Assembly: GCF_003265155.1 (NCBI RefSeq)
Contig: NZ_QKVO01000001.1
Coordinates: 1-64,000 of the forward strand
Origin: Mycoplasma wenyonii
GTDB lineage: Bacteria > Bacillota_I > Bacilli_A > Mycoplasmatales > Mycoplasmoidaceae
Direction of reading: 5' to 3'
DNA: 64,000 nt
In this document: in pieces, positions 32,687 to 42,679 of the stretch
Position numbering within the stretch: the stretch's first letter is position 1
How the letters are laid out: the number at the start of each line of letters is the position of its first letter
The notes under the pieces: generated by a model
Told to the model about the DNA's origin: nothing
Databases searched by the model: none
Seen by the model: only the letters and a program-made list of their open reading frames with translations
Translations under genes and position numbers: made by a program

Positions 32687-34189
32687 CTAAGCTAGTAATT
32701 GACACCATTTAGACACACTAGTGAATATATTAGGTAATACTTTATTTTTATAACTACAGTCAGTTAATTCAATCAAGTGACTATTTTTTAATCTCTTTAA
32801 GAATAATACTCTCATTTGTCTTCCCATCTCCTTATCTCTTATTAATAAAGAACTTTCAAAGTTGAGATACAGTGACCTATAGTCTCAATTGTATGTACCA
32901 AAATATACTATTTCATCATCTATTATTGTTAATTTTTCATGATTAAAACCTAGATACTCATAAATCTCTATATTATTGGAGGCAAAGCTAGATAATAGTT
33001 TTCTATGAACTCTTAATACCTTATCTTTAAGATCCGCTTCCTTAGGCAAGATAATTTGTACTCTTACTCCAATCTGACTAACGAACTTAAGAGCATTCAA
33101 GATATCTTTTGGGGGATAAAAGTAAGGAGTTGAAATTCTTATTACCTGCTCTGCTGAAAGAATTAAGTTCAATAGATTAGTCTTAATAGGCCTATCCTCT
33201 AGTAAAGGAGAAGAAGGAACTAATTGTAACTCTAACTTTCCTTTATTTTGATGATTAAATCCAAAATAATGTTGAGAATCAAGTAACATATCCAACTCTT
33301 TCTCCTCCTTTTTAGGTTGAATTAAGCCTCAGTGGAATGCAAACAATACATTTAAAGAATTAACTATCTCTCCTTCTAACGAGATAGATAGTTCAGAGGT
33401 TGGAAAGAACTTGTCAGTTATATTGAAGTACTCATCTGAGACATTACAACTTCCAAACAATGCATACTGATTGTCTACCACTAACAATTTATTGTGGTTT
33501 CGAAAGTTCCATCACAGCTCATTTCCTTTAGTAAATAGAGGATTAAATATCCTGTATTTAATTCCTGAAGACTTAATTCTTTTCTGAGCCTTCTTTGAAA
33601 TCTTGAAAAAGTTACCTCAACCATCAACTATTAACCTAACCTCAACTCCTTCTTTAATCTTTTGTTCCAGTAATTGAATCAAGTAGTTAAATACATATCC
33701 TTCAGAAAATATGTAGTACTCAATATGTATGAACTTTTTTGCTTTCTTAATAAGCTGAACTAAGCAAAATAAACAATCTTTTGCATTATCTATTATTTGA
33801 GCTGAATTACCTTGAGTTAAATATCTGTAACAAGCTAATTGGTTGTATTTAACTAACTTATTGAAGTTCTTTTTCTTACTTCTGAGAAAAACAGGCACTC
33901 AACTCTTATCTCTATTAAAGTTAAGAAATCTACCTTCATAATCTTGATGTCTTTGTAATGATTCAAGATATTTTCCAATTAAATCGCTATTTAACTTGTC
34001 CATTCAAAGTAAGAAATATCCAATGGGAAAGACAAAAGGCACAAAGACAAAGGAAGCCACATAAAAGATTAGATGTACATTACTTTTTTTGAAATTCCCA
34101 AATAACCTAAAAACCGTATAAGAACTTAAAAGATAATTACCTATTAAAGAACTAAATAATAGACTTACTCCTATTGCTGGGCTTCCCAA
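32687..34189 (-). CDS. cls: Cardiolipin synthase (phospholipase D family)
   Basis: Cls joins phosphatidylglycerol molecules into cardiolipin at the membrane. Two HKD motifs are seen: NHNKLLVVDNQYALFGSCN and NHEKLTIIDDEIVYFGTYN, each in its PLD repeat. N-terminal hydrophobic helices (LLFSSLIGNYLLSSY and YVASFVFVPFVFPIGYFLL) anchor it. TTG 34189 gives 500 residues, but the open frame continues upstream to about 34300 and encodes another hydrophobic helix (ICGLALSVLFLSLFL), so the true start may be a rare codon such as ATA 34249. TGA-Trp codons occur throughout. It follows pgi. Confidence 0.9.
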
Positions 34190-34299
34190 GAATGGGAGGC
34201 TAGTTAAAAAAAGACTAAGAAATAAAACTGAAAGAGCTAATCCACATATTCTGAAAGACTTAAGTGACCTATATGTTTCTAACTGTTCCGTCGTATAGC

Positions 34300-35610
34300 T
34301 TAGTTTTGTTTATTTTTATTTCTTAAGTTCTCAACCATTCTAGATTTATAGGCTTCAACTCCAGGTTGATCAAAAGGATTTTGTCCAAATAAATAAGCAG
34401 AAAACATAGCTGAAAGACAAAGAAAGAAATATAAGTAACCAAATGTAAACGCTGATCAATCATTTACATTCAGAACCAAAACACTTATATTTTTTAAGTC
34501 TCTGTGTGCATTAACGGTACCAAGAAAGGCTGCTTGATTTATCTCTCTTAAGCTAGTGTCTTTAAGTCAATCTAACTTATCTTCATTTCCAAAGACAGTT
34601 CCTTGAACCTTTAATTCATCTTTTCTATTATCATCTTTAACTCAAACTATGGTCTGAAAGAAAGAAGTATTTCCTTCTTGTAGTAACTGGCCAACTGAAT
34701 GGAGATCAGGAGTAAAGTCCAATATTACAGGCATTAATCCCTTATCGCCTTTTCCTTCTGATTCAGCAAACAATTGTTTCATTTTGTGAAGTATTCCATT
34801 AACTTGAGGATCGTAAGCAATTAAACATTCAGAGCTTAATTTCTTATTCTCAAAGAAATAATTTCTGTAAGCTGCATATTGAAAGGGAACATTAGAAGAA
34901 TAATCTAAGTGATAACAATCTTCATAACAGGCCTTGGCTCCAGCCATTAATTCTTCTCCAGAAATATTACTTAGTATTGCTGGCACTAACCCTACAGGAG
35001 TTAAGGTGGAATATCTTCCCCCAATACTCTTCTCTATTCCAAAAATATGGTAGTTATGTTTCTTGGCTAGTTCATACAAACATCCTTCTCCATCAGTTGT
35101 TATGGCAACAATGAACTCATTGTGTTTTTCTCTTTCTCTCTCAAAAAGCAAATCTCTTAAGAATCTAAATGTAACTGCACTTTCTAAAGTCCCGCCAGAT
35201 TTAGAGATAACTACTACAGCAAATTTTTTGTTCTTTAAATAATTAATAGTTTCCTCAAGAAATCTAGAAGAAAAATAAGGAACAAATAAGAATTCAAAGA
35301 ACTTTTTAGTAGTGCTAGGTTGCTCTACAAACTCTAAGCAAGCTTTGCTCCCGAGATAAGAACCTCCTGTTCCTATTATTACTACAACCTCTACTCCTTT
35401 ATCAACTCAATCTTGTCTAATTCCCTTAGCTTTATCAAATATTTCCTTGTGATCTTCAAAAACTCAGGGAATTCACCCTGTCATCTCAACCCCTTTAGCC
35501 TGCTTCAACTGCAAGCTATTAAAGATTTCTTTAAGTTTGCTTGCATACAATGCCCTTATCTCATCTTGACTAATTGCCTTCAAGAAACTTATATTCAGAC
35601 TTACAGACAT
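34300..35610 (-). CDS. pgi: Glucose-6-phosphate isomerase
   Basis: Pgi interconverts glucose 6-phosphate and fructose 6-phosphate. The frame is 436 residues, ATG 35610 to TAA 34300, typical of the short bacterial form. Motifs: [28 protein letters not shown] (phosphate site), [13 protein letters not shown] (catalytic region), [13 protein letters not shown] and the C-terminal [12 protein letters not shown]. Several TGA-Trp codons. The ATG follows the proS stop by one base (TAGTATG). Confidence 0.95.
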
Positions 35611-35611
35611 A

Positions 35612-37021
35612 CTAGTAACTTCTCCCGAAATAAGCTAAACAATTTGCTTTTTGTCCGCTAAATACACAGCAAAAATTAGTATTTGGAGGTAGTTTCTTCT
35701 TTATACATCTAATAGAGAAATTATACTTTTGAGCTTTAAAGTGTGTTTCATTTTCTAGCTCATCTTTTCAAGGAGCTAACACAACCTTTCCCTCAGAAAT
35801 CAGCTTAACTAACTCTTTTCATTCTCTAGTCTTAACTACAAAACTAGAAAAGTGTTGACTACTTCTATCTAATAACTCTTTGGTGTAATTCTTCTTTATC
35901 TGACTAACTTCTTGTTTTAATTCAAAGAGATTACATCTTATTTTTTCTTCAAAGATTCTGACTTTCAGAGTAACTCTAGCATTTTCTACTTCCTGTTGAC
36001 CAACTATTATTACTAGGGGGATTCCCAGCCTCTCTAATCTATACATTGTTTGTCCTAAAGATCCAGAAAGAGTTTCTATAGTGAATCTATAGTTATTTAA
36101 TTTCTCACATAAAGTAAAAAGATATTTTTCTGAATTCTCTTTATTTAAATCGCCAAAAATCACCACAACTATTTGTTCTTGAGCCAACTCTCAAGGAAGA
36201 ACCAAACCTAATCTATCACTATGCATCTGAACTACTGAACCAATAAGTCTAGTGGAACATCCGGCGGACAATTGCACTGGAGTCAAAGCAACTGAATTAT
36301 TCACTCAATACTTAATATTCAGTAATTCTGCGAAAAAAGAAGAGAGATAATGAGAAGTTGTTAGTTGAAGCACTTGACCATCAGGCAAAATACATTCATT
36401 AGTTAGAGTTTGTTCTGCACCAGGAAATCTTTCTAGCTTTGTCTTCTCTCCCCCCAGATAACTAATGCATAGTAGATTCTTAATGAGTTTCTTGTAAATT
36501 GCATCTATTAGTAATAAGTATTCTTTGGCTTCATCTTCAGAAACATGAATTGAATGTAATTCCTGTCAATAGAATTCTTTACTTCTAAAGAATAACTTAG
36601 TATTTTTTTCTGATCTATAAACAGAAGATCATTGATTTAAAAGAATAGGTAATTTAATCTTTCTTTCTTGAATTCTTTCTTTAAAAAAATGAGTAAATAG
36701 TAATTCACTAGTAGGTCTTAAAGCAACAATACTATTGAGATCATCTTTTTCAGAATGTAATCTAATAATCTCACTTAGGTCTAAGGTGTTTTGACTTTTT
36801 TGTTCAGCTACAAATCCTGAATAAGGAATTAGACTGGGAAATAAAACATTCTGAACTTTGAGTTTTGCAAATTCTTTGTTAATAAAAGACTGTATTTGTT
36901 CTCAAATAAAACAACCTCTGGGATGAAGGAAGAAAGTGCCGGAGATTAGCCCCGGACTAGCTAATCCTCCCTCTAGTAAAAGAGTTTCGTATTTAAGTTG
37001 CTCACTATTCAGCTGATTTAT
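35612..37021 (-). CDS. proS: Prolyl-tRNA synthetase, non-canonical start
   Basis: ProS charges tRNA-Pro. This is the short, archaeal/eukaryote-like class II form with no editing insert and the C-terminal FGRSY ending (ANCLAYFGRSY). Motifs: GTFFLHPRGCFIWEQIQ, LRPTSELLF, YRSEKNTKLFFRSKEFYWQELH (motif 2 region) and the anticodon domain from about 290. The frame opens after a TAA, and no ATG/GTG/TTG occurs before the conserved FLHPRG block; ATA 37021 or CTG 37012 is the likely start. It overlaps the end of crr by 17 bases if ATA is used. Confidence 0.92.
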
Positions 37022-37565
37022 AGAACACGCTCATTACCAATTCCCCTTTGGTAACTGACTCACCATCTTTCTTATGTATCTTTACTTCTTTTCCTTCCAT
37101 GTTTTCATTTTGAACTAACAAGGCTGAGATATCACTAGTTGCATTCTTTCTAATAACTTCTAGTGACATTTGACATAATTGATCTTTTTCTAAAACTGGC
37201 AAACCTTGAGTTAAAGAAGTAGTAAAGGCTTTCATTTCTAGAGGAATGTTCACTGTATTAATTCCAAGATGAAGCATAACTGCAATTTGAGTTTTTAACT
37301 CTCTAACTATATAAGCGTGTTGAGTCTTAAATAAAACTTCTAGATTACCAGTTAAAGGACATAAAACTTCTTCATCATCGGTAGGTTGAATACCAACTCC
37401 AACTCCCATATAACCTTCTGAAAAACCTTCATCTGGAATCTTCTTTTGATCAACAATGACTCCAGTTAGAGGAGAATAGATCTTTATCTCTTGATTTAAC
37501 TCTTCCCGTTTCTTCTTAGTAAAGCCAGAAAGAAATTTTTTAACAAATTCAATTAATGCCTTCAT
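37005..37565 (-). CDS. crr: PTS glucose-type enzyme IIA
   Basis: EIIA-Glc carries phosphate from HPr to the sugar-specific IIBC permease. The 186-residue protein (ATG 37565 to TAG 37005) has IYSPLTGVIVDQKKIPDEGFSEG in pieces, GVGIQPTD, TQHAYIV with the accessory His, and VMLHLGINTVNI with the phosphorylated His. A basic N-terminal helix of 25 residues may bind the membrane. No other PTS gene is in the window. Confidence 0.92.
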   Translation of the reverse strand: MKALIEFVKKFLSGFTKKKREELNQEIKIYSPLTGVIVDQKKIPDEGFSEGYMGVGVGIQPTDDEEVLCPLTGNLEVLFKTQHAYIVRELKTQIAVMLHLGINTVNIPLEMKAFTTSLTQGLPVLEKDQLCQMSLEVIRKNATSDISALLVQNENMEGKEVKIHKKDGESVTKGELVMSVFYKSAE

Positions 37566-37591
37566 ATTTACAAAAATCCCAAAATAGTATT

Positions 37592-38485
37592 TTAAAACTC
37601 TTTTAATTGTTGTGGCTTACATCTAAGTGTTTGACTTCTTCCAAATAGGTTTATATTGATAGTCACTACTTGATTCTTAAGGTCTATGTCCTTAACAACT
37701 CCCTTTGCTCCCATTTCAGATAAATAAACAAAATCATTAACTCTTAAATTCTCAATAACTATCTCTCTTCTATCGTGAATAACCGTAGGTGTAGAAACAT
37801 ATGTTTCTTCAACTTCCTCAGTCATTGTTGGTTCCGCCCTTCCTTCTTCAGGATCGTAACCCAGACCTTCTTCCTCAACTGGTTTTGGAACGGGCATACC
37901 ACTTTTCACAAAGTTAGATACAGGACCACTAATAATTTGATATTCTTTTTTAGCAATATAGTCTTCTAGTGATGGAATTTTTTCTGAAACCATGCCTTTC
38001 ATTCTCAAAATTTCCGCTTCTGTTACTACATTTGGAGAAGGATATCCTAAGAAATTAAGTCCTAAAGCTCATCTAGTTATTTGGTCAAACAAGTCAAGCT
38101 CTCCAACCATTTTGATGAAAATAAAACACTTAAATGGTCTAGTAACTTTTAATCGAATCTTTCTAAAATAACCATTTTTAGTCTTCACTCAGATAGAAGT
38201 CTTACTATTCCTAAATTCTGTTTTGGGTAACTCTAATGAATCGGGGGGATAGTCCTTAGACTCATCAACTATTGTTTCCTTAACAGAAAGAATTTCTTGA
38301 ACTTGATCAGTTAATTTATACTGTCGTACTTTATCTCAAAGCTGTTCTATTAACTTATCTTCATTTGATACAAAAGTTCTAGCTGTAAATCATTCACATT
38401 CTTTACTTTCACTGTCTTTATCTAAATCAAGACCAATAATTTCATCTTCAAACTCATCAAAGTCACTTGTAATTATCCACTCCAT
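37592..38485 (-). CDS. nusG: Transcription elongation/antitermination factor NusG
   Basis: NusG binds RNA polymerase and the ribosome. The frame is 297 residues, ATG 38485 to TAA 37592; five TGA-Trp codons hide all but the last part under the standard code. The N-terminal domain has EWFTARTFVSNEDKLIEQLW and CFIFIKMVGELDLFDQITR. The C-terminal KOW domain shows VNDFVYLSEMGAKGVVKDID and VTININLFGRSQTLRC. An acidic linker of about 60 residues separates the two, making it longer than the usual 180-200 residues, as in other mycoplasmas. It follows secE. Confidence 0.92.
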
Positions 38486-38496
38486 TGTCTTCTAAC

Positions 38497-38748
38497 TTAA
38501 GTAATAAGTCACATAAATAGGAAAATCACATAGAAGAATAGAGTCAATATTCCAGTAATTAAAAGAACAAAACAAGTCTCTTTAAATACTTTCTGACTAC
38601 TACTTCACTGTATTCTGTGAAAGTTTTTAAAGAACTCTTCAACAAAAGAAACTGTCTTACTTTTAAAGTTTCTATAGTGCATCTTGAATCAAGAATATTC
38701 ATCTTGATTAATAACTGACTCTGCATTAATATCCCTTGATTCCAACAT
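38497..38748 (-). CDS. secE: Preprotein translocase subunit SecE
   Basis: An 83-residue frame (ATG 38748 to TAA 38497) that is too interrupted by TGA to show under the standard code. It has the SecE layout: a cytoplasmic amphipathic segment (FVEEFFKNFHRIQWSSSQKV, the usual EVxWP region) followed by one membrane helix (FVLLITGILTLFFYVIFLFMW). Its position directly ahead of nusG is the universal bacterial arrangement and makes the call firm. Confidence 0.9.
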
Positions 38749-38770
38749 CTTTAACTTATTTAATTAAATA

Positions 38771-38776
38771 TATAAT
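38771..38776 (+). promoter_or_regulatory. Possible -10 element for tRNA-Gly
   Basis: A perfect TATAAT lies 35 bases before the tRNA-Gly 5' end, in the divergent gap between secE and the tRNA. No convincing -35 box is present, as is common in mycoplasmas. In an AT-rich gap the match could be chance. Confidence 0.4.
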
Positions 38777-38811
38777 CAGACGAGCTTAAAAGGCTTGTTT
38801 TTAACTTTAAT

Positions 38812-38885
38812 GCAGAATTAGTTTAGTGATAAAATACAACCTTGCCAAGGTTGAGTCGTGAGTTTGATTCTCATATTCTGCTCCA
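38812..38885 (+). tRNA. tRNA-Gly (GCC), with A19/T56
   Basis: Acceptor GCAGAAT/ATTCTGC, anticodon GCC in CTTGCCA, CCA encoded. The D-loop has GTGAT instead of GTGGT and the T-loop TTTGATT instead of TTCGATT, giving A19-U56, the same switch as in tRNA-Glu of this window. Confidence 0.95.
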
Positions 38886-38921
38886 CTAATTATTACTTTT
38901 ATCTAAATCTACCTATCAAAT

Positions 38922-39460
38922 ATGAATAAGTTCATTAAGAAATATCTAGAAAACTATCTAGGAATCTGTAAGAGTTTATTAATGGGAAAAGCTATTGTTA
39001 TTGAAACAGATACCTTGATAGCTTTAGCGGCCCTCGACAGCAAAGTTCTCTATGAAATTAAGAATAGACCTTTAAAAAAAAACTGATTACTTTTATTGGA
39101 AAGCTTGATCAATTTCCCCAAAAGATTCCTGCTGACCTAAAACCTCTTTTACAAAGATTCTGACCTGGTCCTTTAACAGTTATATATAAAGGAGATGCTT
39201 ATAGAATGCCAGCCAATCCAGTCTTACTAAAACTCTCAGAACATCTAGGTCCTCTCTATTCAACTAGTGCAAACATCTCTGGAGAAGAACCAATTAAAGA
39301 CCTACAAGAAGCCAAAATTGTCTTCAAGGAACATAAAGACAAATTCATGATTGTTAAGTCTGGTTGTGTTAGCTCAGGAATATTCTCAACTATCTATGAC
39401 TATGACAACAAAGAGATAATCAGAGAAGGAGAGATCCCCCGCTGAAAAATCTTTAATTAA
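38922..39460 (+). CDS. tsaC: Threonylcarbamoyl-AMP synthase TsaC/Sua5, frameshifted at an A9 run
   Basis: TsaC makes threonylcarbamoyl-AMP for the t6A37 modification of ANN-decoding tRNAs. The first frame (ATG 38922) gives GKAIVIETDTLIALAA and YEIKNRPLKK, then loses homology at the A run 39074-39082. The frame reading CTG at 39083-39085 continues the protein: KKLITFIGKLDQFPQ, FWPGPLTVIYKG, YSTSANISGEEP, ending WKIFN at 39460. One extra base, or a -1 slip on A AAA AAC, would restore a protein of about 179 residues. It may be a pseudogene, a slippage-dependent gene or a sequencing error. The family usually has 180-200 residues. The stop overlaps the stop of the convergent ABC gene. Confidence 0.8.
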
Positions 39461-40668
39461 GTAGAAAAGAAGTTCTTTTTATTTAGTTCCACTCTAGCAG
39501 TTTTACTTCCTAACTTAGATACCGAGTTATAGATATCTTCTAGTTCCAGACTAACTTTCTTAATTTCTAAAAAAATTATGTTTTTGGAAGAGCATTCTCT
39601 TTGGAATAGAAGGAAATTCATCTTTCCATCAAAGGTACAAAAGATCACATTTTTCACTAAATTAACTGAATGAGAAGTTGAGTACTTAGGAAGAAATTTC
39701 AAGCAAGCTTCATTGTCTGAACTTGAAATAGCATACTTATTCTTGCTTTCTAATAACAGATTTTCCATAGAACCAGAATAATAAGTCTTTCCTTCAACTA
39801 ACAAGGTACAGGAGTTAAAGTAATTAGGCAAATCTGAAAGATCGTGAGAGAACAAAACTACCGATCTCTCTGAAGTCTTAAATTGAACTAGTAGATCCAA
39901 TAATTCAATCTTTTCAGTATGTTGAAGTCCTAATAAAGATTGATCCAAAACTAATATGTTAGGGTCAAATATCAGAGAAATTAATAATTGAAGCTTTCTA
40001 ATTTCTAACAAATTTAAGTCAATAATATGAGTTCTTCTTTTATTCTCAAGACCAAAACTTTTTAACTTAATAGATAAGTAACTTCTTATAGTTCCTTCTT
40101 CAACTCCCATTAATTGCAACTTAGTATTAACTACTTCTTCTAAAGTACTAAAAGAATCAAATTCATGCTCATAACTTATAAAACCACAAACCTTACTAAT
40201 TTTTAAGATGTCTCCTTTATAGTTTTGAGAGTTAAAAAGAATCTCTCCATCATACTCCTCTCTACCAGACAAACAATTAAATAGAGTTGTTTTTCCTGAA
40301 GAGTAAGCTCCAATAATTATGTGAAAATCTCCATGATAAACCTTCAGAGACACATTAACTAAAGAAGCTATGTTTTTATTTCCATAGTATTTAGTTAAGT
40401 TATTTACCTCTAAAGTTGGAAAACTATATTCAAATATTCCACTCTTAGATAATTTCTTAAAGAAGTTAAAAGAATTATCACTTACATCTAGTAACTCAGT
40501 TAATTGTGGTTCTGTTTCTTGTGTCTTATCAAAAACACTAAAGATATTTTGATTCAGGTAATTATTTAATTTCTTGGTTTGATCCTCTATTTCTTTATGT
40601 TCTTTCTTTAAATTAAGTAACTCATCTAGCTTTAAAGTCTTTTTCTTTTTTTCTTCTATAACACTCAT
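39457..40668 (-). CDS. Divergent ABC-transporter ATPase-like protein
   Basis: The 403-residue protein (ATG 40668) has a Lys/Glu-rich N-terminal extension of about 85 residues, then an ABC domain: LEVNNLTKYYG, Walker A GAYSSGKT (120-127), Walker B-like ILVLDQSLL and H-loop LFSHD. The signature LSGGQ is replaced by NLLEIRKLQ, and the catalytic Glu after Walker B is Gln, so hydrolysis is doubtful. The C-terminal 100 residues match nothing known to me. No permease gene is adjacent; hrcA lies upstream with a TAATG overlap. Confidence 0.75.
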   Translation of the reverse strand: MSVIEEKKKKTLKLDELLNLKKEHKEIEDQTKKLNNYLNQNIFSVFDKTQETEPQLTELLDVSDNSFNFFKKLSKSGIFEYSFPTLEVNNLTKYYGNKNIASLVNVSLKVYHGDFHIIIGAYSSGKTTLFNCLSGREEYDGEILFNSQNYKGDILKISKVCGFISYEHEFDSFSTLEEVVNTKLQLMGVEEGTIRSYLSIKLKSFGLENKRRTHIIDLNLLEIRKLQLLISLIFDPNILVLDQSLLGLQHTEKIELLDLLVQFKTSERSVVLFSHDLSDLPNYFNSCTLLVEGKTYYSGSMENLLLESKNKYAISSSDNEACLKFLPKYSTSHSVNLVKNVIFCTFDGKMNFLLFQRECSSKNIIFLEIKKVSLELEDIYNSVSKLGSKTARVELNKKNFFST

Positions 40669-41756
40669 TATTTGGAGAACTCTACTATTTTTTCATTAAT
40701 AAATTCAAACAAACTTCTAATTAATGCATAGTTCATTCTAGTAGGTCCTACTACAGACAAACTTCTTGTTTTTTCTCTAGTATCTAAAACTGTAGTAGTG
40801 GTTACAGAAACACCATCTATCTCACTATCTAAATTAATTAAAGTCTTTCCTGTTTTAAAGTAATTGGAATTTAATTGAGAGAATGTAGAGTAATTCTCTA
40901 ATATATTAAAGATTTTTTCTAGACTAATTTGGTTGTTTCTAACCTCAGGTTGAGATATTATAGAGTTTTTGTTGTAAATCTTGTACAAAGACTGTTTCTT
41001 ATTAACTACTCCTGAACAAATCTTTGCAATGATTTTTTCATATACAAACTCATATTTATGAACACTACTTCTTATCTTAGGTATTAACTTTAGAGTTTCT
41101 TTATCTATATTAGAAAGAGTACAACCCACTAGATTCTCATTTAATAGTTTGACACATATGCTTAAATCCTCTCTTTCTTTAAATTCATCTACAAATATTT
41201 TGTCTTTATAAATCTCTCCTGAAGAAGTTATTGCATATATAACAAACTCTCTCTCAGATAATTCAACAAGGTCTAATCTCTTAAGTATTTCCTTTCCTAA
41301 ATCATTATTTCCTGAAAGAATAATAGGCAAATTAATGAAGTTAGAGATTATTTCCGCACTCTTATTTAGGGTTACATCAATAGATTCATTTCTATTTGCA
41401 AATAACTCAACTAACTTATATTTGATTTCTTCATTTACATTCTTTAAGTTATCCATTAAGTGACAAATGTACATCTTATAGCCTTCTTTAGTAGGTATTC
41501 TTCCAGAAGATTGATGCTCTTTCTTTAAGAATCCTTTTTGTTCTAGAATCAACATTTCATTTCTTATAGTTGCTGAAGATCATCTATATAGTTTTTTAGA
41601 TTTGATATTTAAGCTACTAATAGACTCTTTTTCACTTATATAAGCTTCAACAATTATCTTTAGAATCTCTTTCTGTCTTTCATTAAGTATCTCTTTACTA
41701 CTTTCATCTATAAGTAACTCAATTGATTCACTTGACTCAACTACAGGATTAGACAT
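40668..41756 (-). CDS. hrcA: Heat-inducible transcription repressor HrcA
   Basis: HrcA represses chaperone genes by binding CIRCE. The N-terminal winged helix spans LNERQKEILKIIVEAYISEK and, after a TGA-Trp at 41580, SSATIRNEMLILEQKGFLKKEH with SGRIPTKEGYKMYI, the family hallmark. The rest is the GAF-like dimer domain, ending VVGPTRMNYALIRSLFEFI. ATG 41756 follows the stop of the upstream gene by one base (TAGTATG), matching pgi; an upstream in-frame TTG (41765) is the alternative. I see no CIRCE inverted repeat in the window. Confidence 0.92.
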
Positions 41757-41757
41757 A

Positions 41758-42669
41758 CTAAACAATACTTAATAGAGTTTTTCTAGATGTACTATAGATT
41801 AACTCCTCTTTATTAGTTACAAATAACCTTTTTGTTTTTAAAGCTATATTGTTTCAAGGAAGGAATTTCAAACCCATAAGAATAATGAACAAATCTATAG
41901 GAATATTTAGAGCTATCATTGCTAATCCAAATAGATTCAGTAAGTAATGTCATACCAAACTCTTAATAACAACAAAAGCATCTTTCTTTTGATCTATCTT
42001 GTTTTTCTTTAGATAGTTTCTATAGTAGTTATGTGTTCTTTGATAAATATTTAGACAATAAAAGACAACAAAAGCTATTCAAAAGAAGAAAGAGAATATA
42101 ACTCCCTCAAATATAAAGTTGTTTTCAAAATTAAAGTCTTTGACTAGATCTTTGTAAATTGCAAATAATATAGCTGAACAAAATACAAAAAGAGTTATTC
42201 CAAAAGCTAGTACATTACCTAAAGTTCTAAGTAATTCTCTCTTAACCTTTAAGAACTCTTTGTGTTCATAAATACCATAAGATAGTGAGAATTTACCTCA
42301 CTTCTTAATTGCTCTTCTGTACTTTAGAAATAATCTAACTTTCTCTATAGTAAATATCAATATTGCACCATAAATATATCTTCTGTAGTTAGTAAATGGG
42401 TTTTGAAAATTATCAAAGTATTCTTCTTTTCCTGTTATAAGAAAACCTTTTCATCAGTCTGTAATGTAGTCATAAATCTTAAAAGGTACAAAGAATCTAA
42501 ATACATACTCAAACAATAGTTTTTGAACTTTTGAAGATACAGCAATAGCTATTACTAAAGAAGAAACTAGTAAGAATATTTGGATACATAACTTAAAGTT
42601 CTTTTCAGCCTTAAAAAAACTATTGAAGTCTGTTTGGTAGTTAAATACTTGATTGTTTATTAGTTTCAT
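41758..42669 (-). CDS. Unrecognised multi-pass membrane protein
   Basis: A 303-residue frame, ATG 42669 to TAG 41758, with six TGA-Trp codons. Hydrophobic segments occur near residues 25-45, 100-115, 150-170, 185-205 and 255-280; the loops are Lys/Arg/Tyr-rich (KKNKIDQKKDA). A W-W pair (both TGA) follows the first cytoplasmic loop. It lies between dnaN and hrcA in the same direction. It recalls the membrane protein at 57436 in layout, but I see no convincing sequence match. No family is recognised. Confidence 0.6.
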
Positions 42670-42679
42670 AGCTAATAAC

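Noticed and set aside
40668-41900. CIRCE operator near hrcA
   Set aside because: No TTAGCACTC-type inverted repeat is seen upstream of hrcA or elsewhere in the window.
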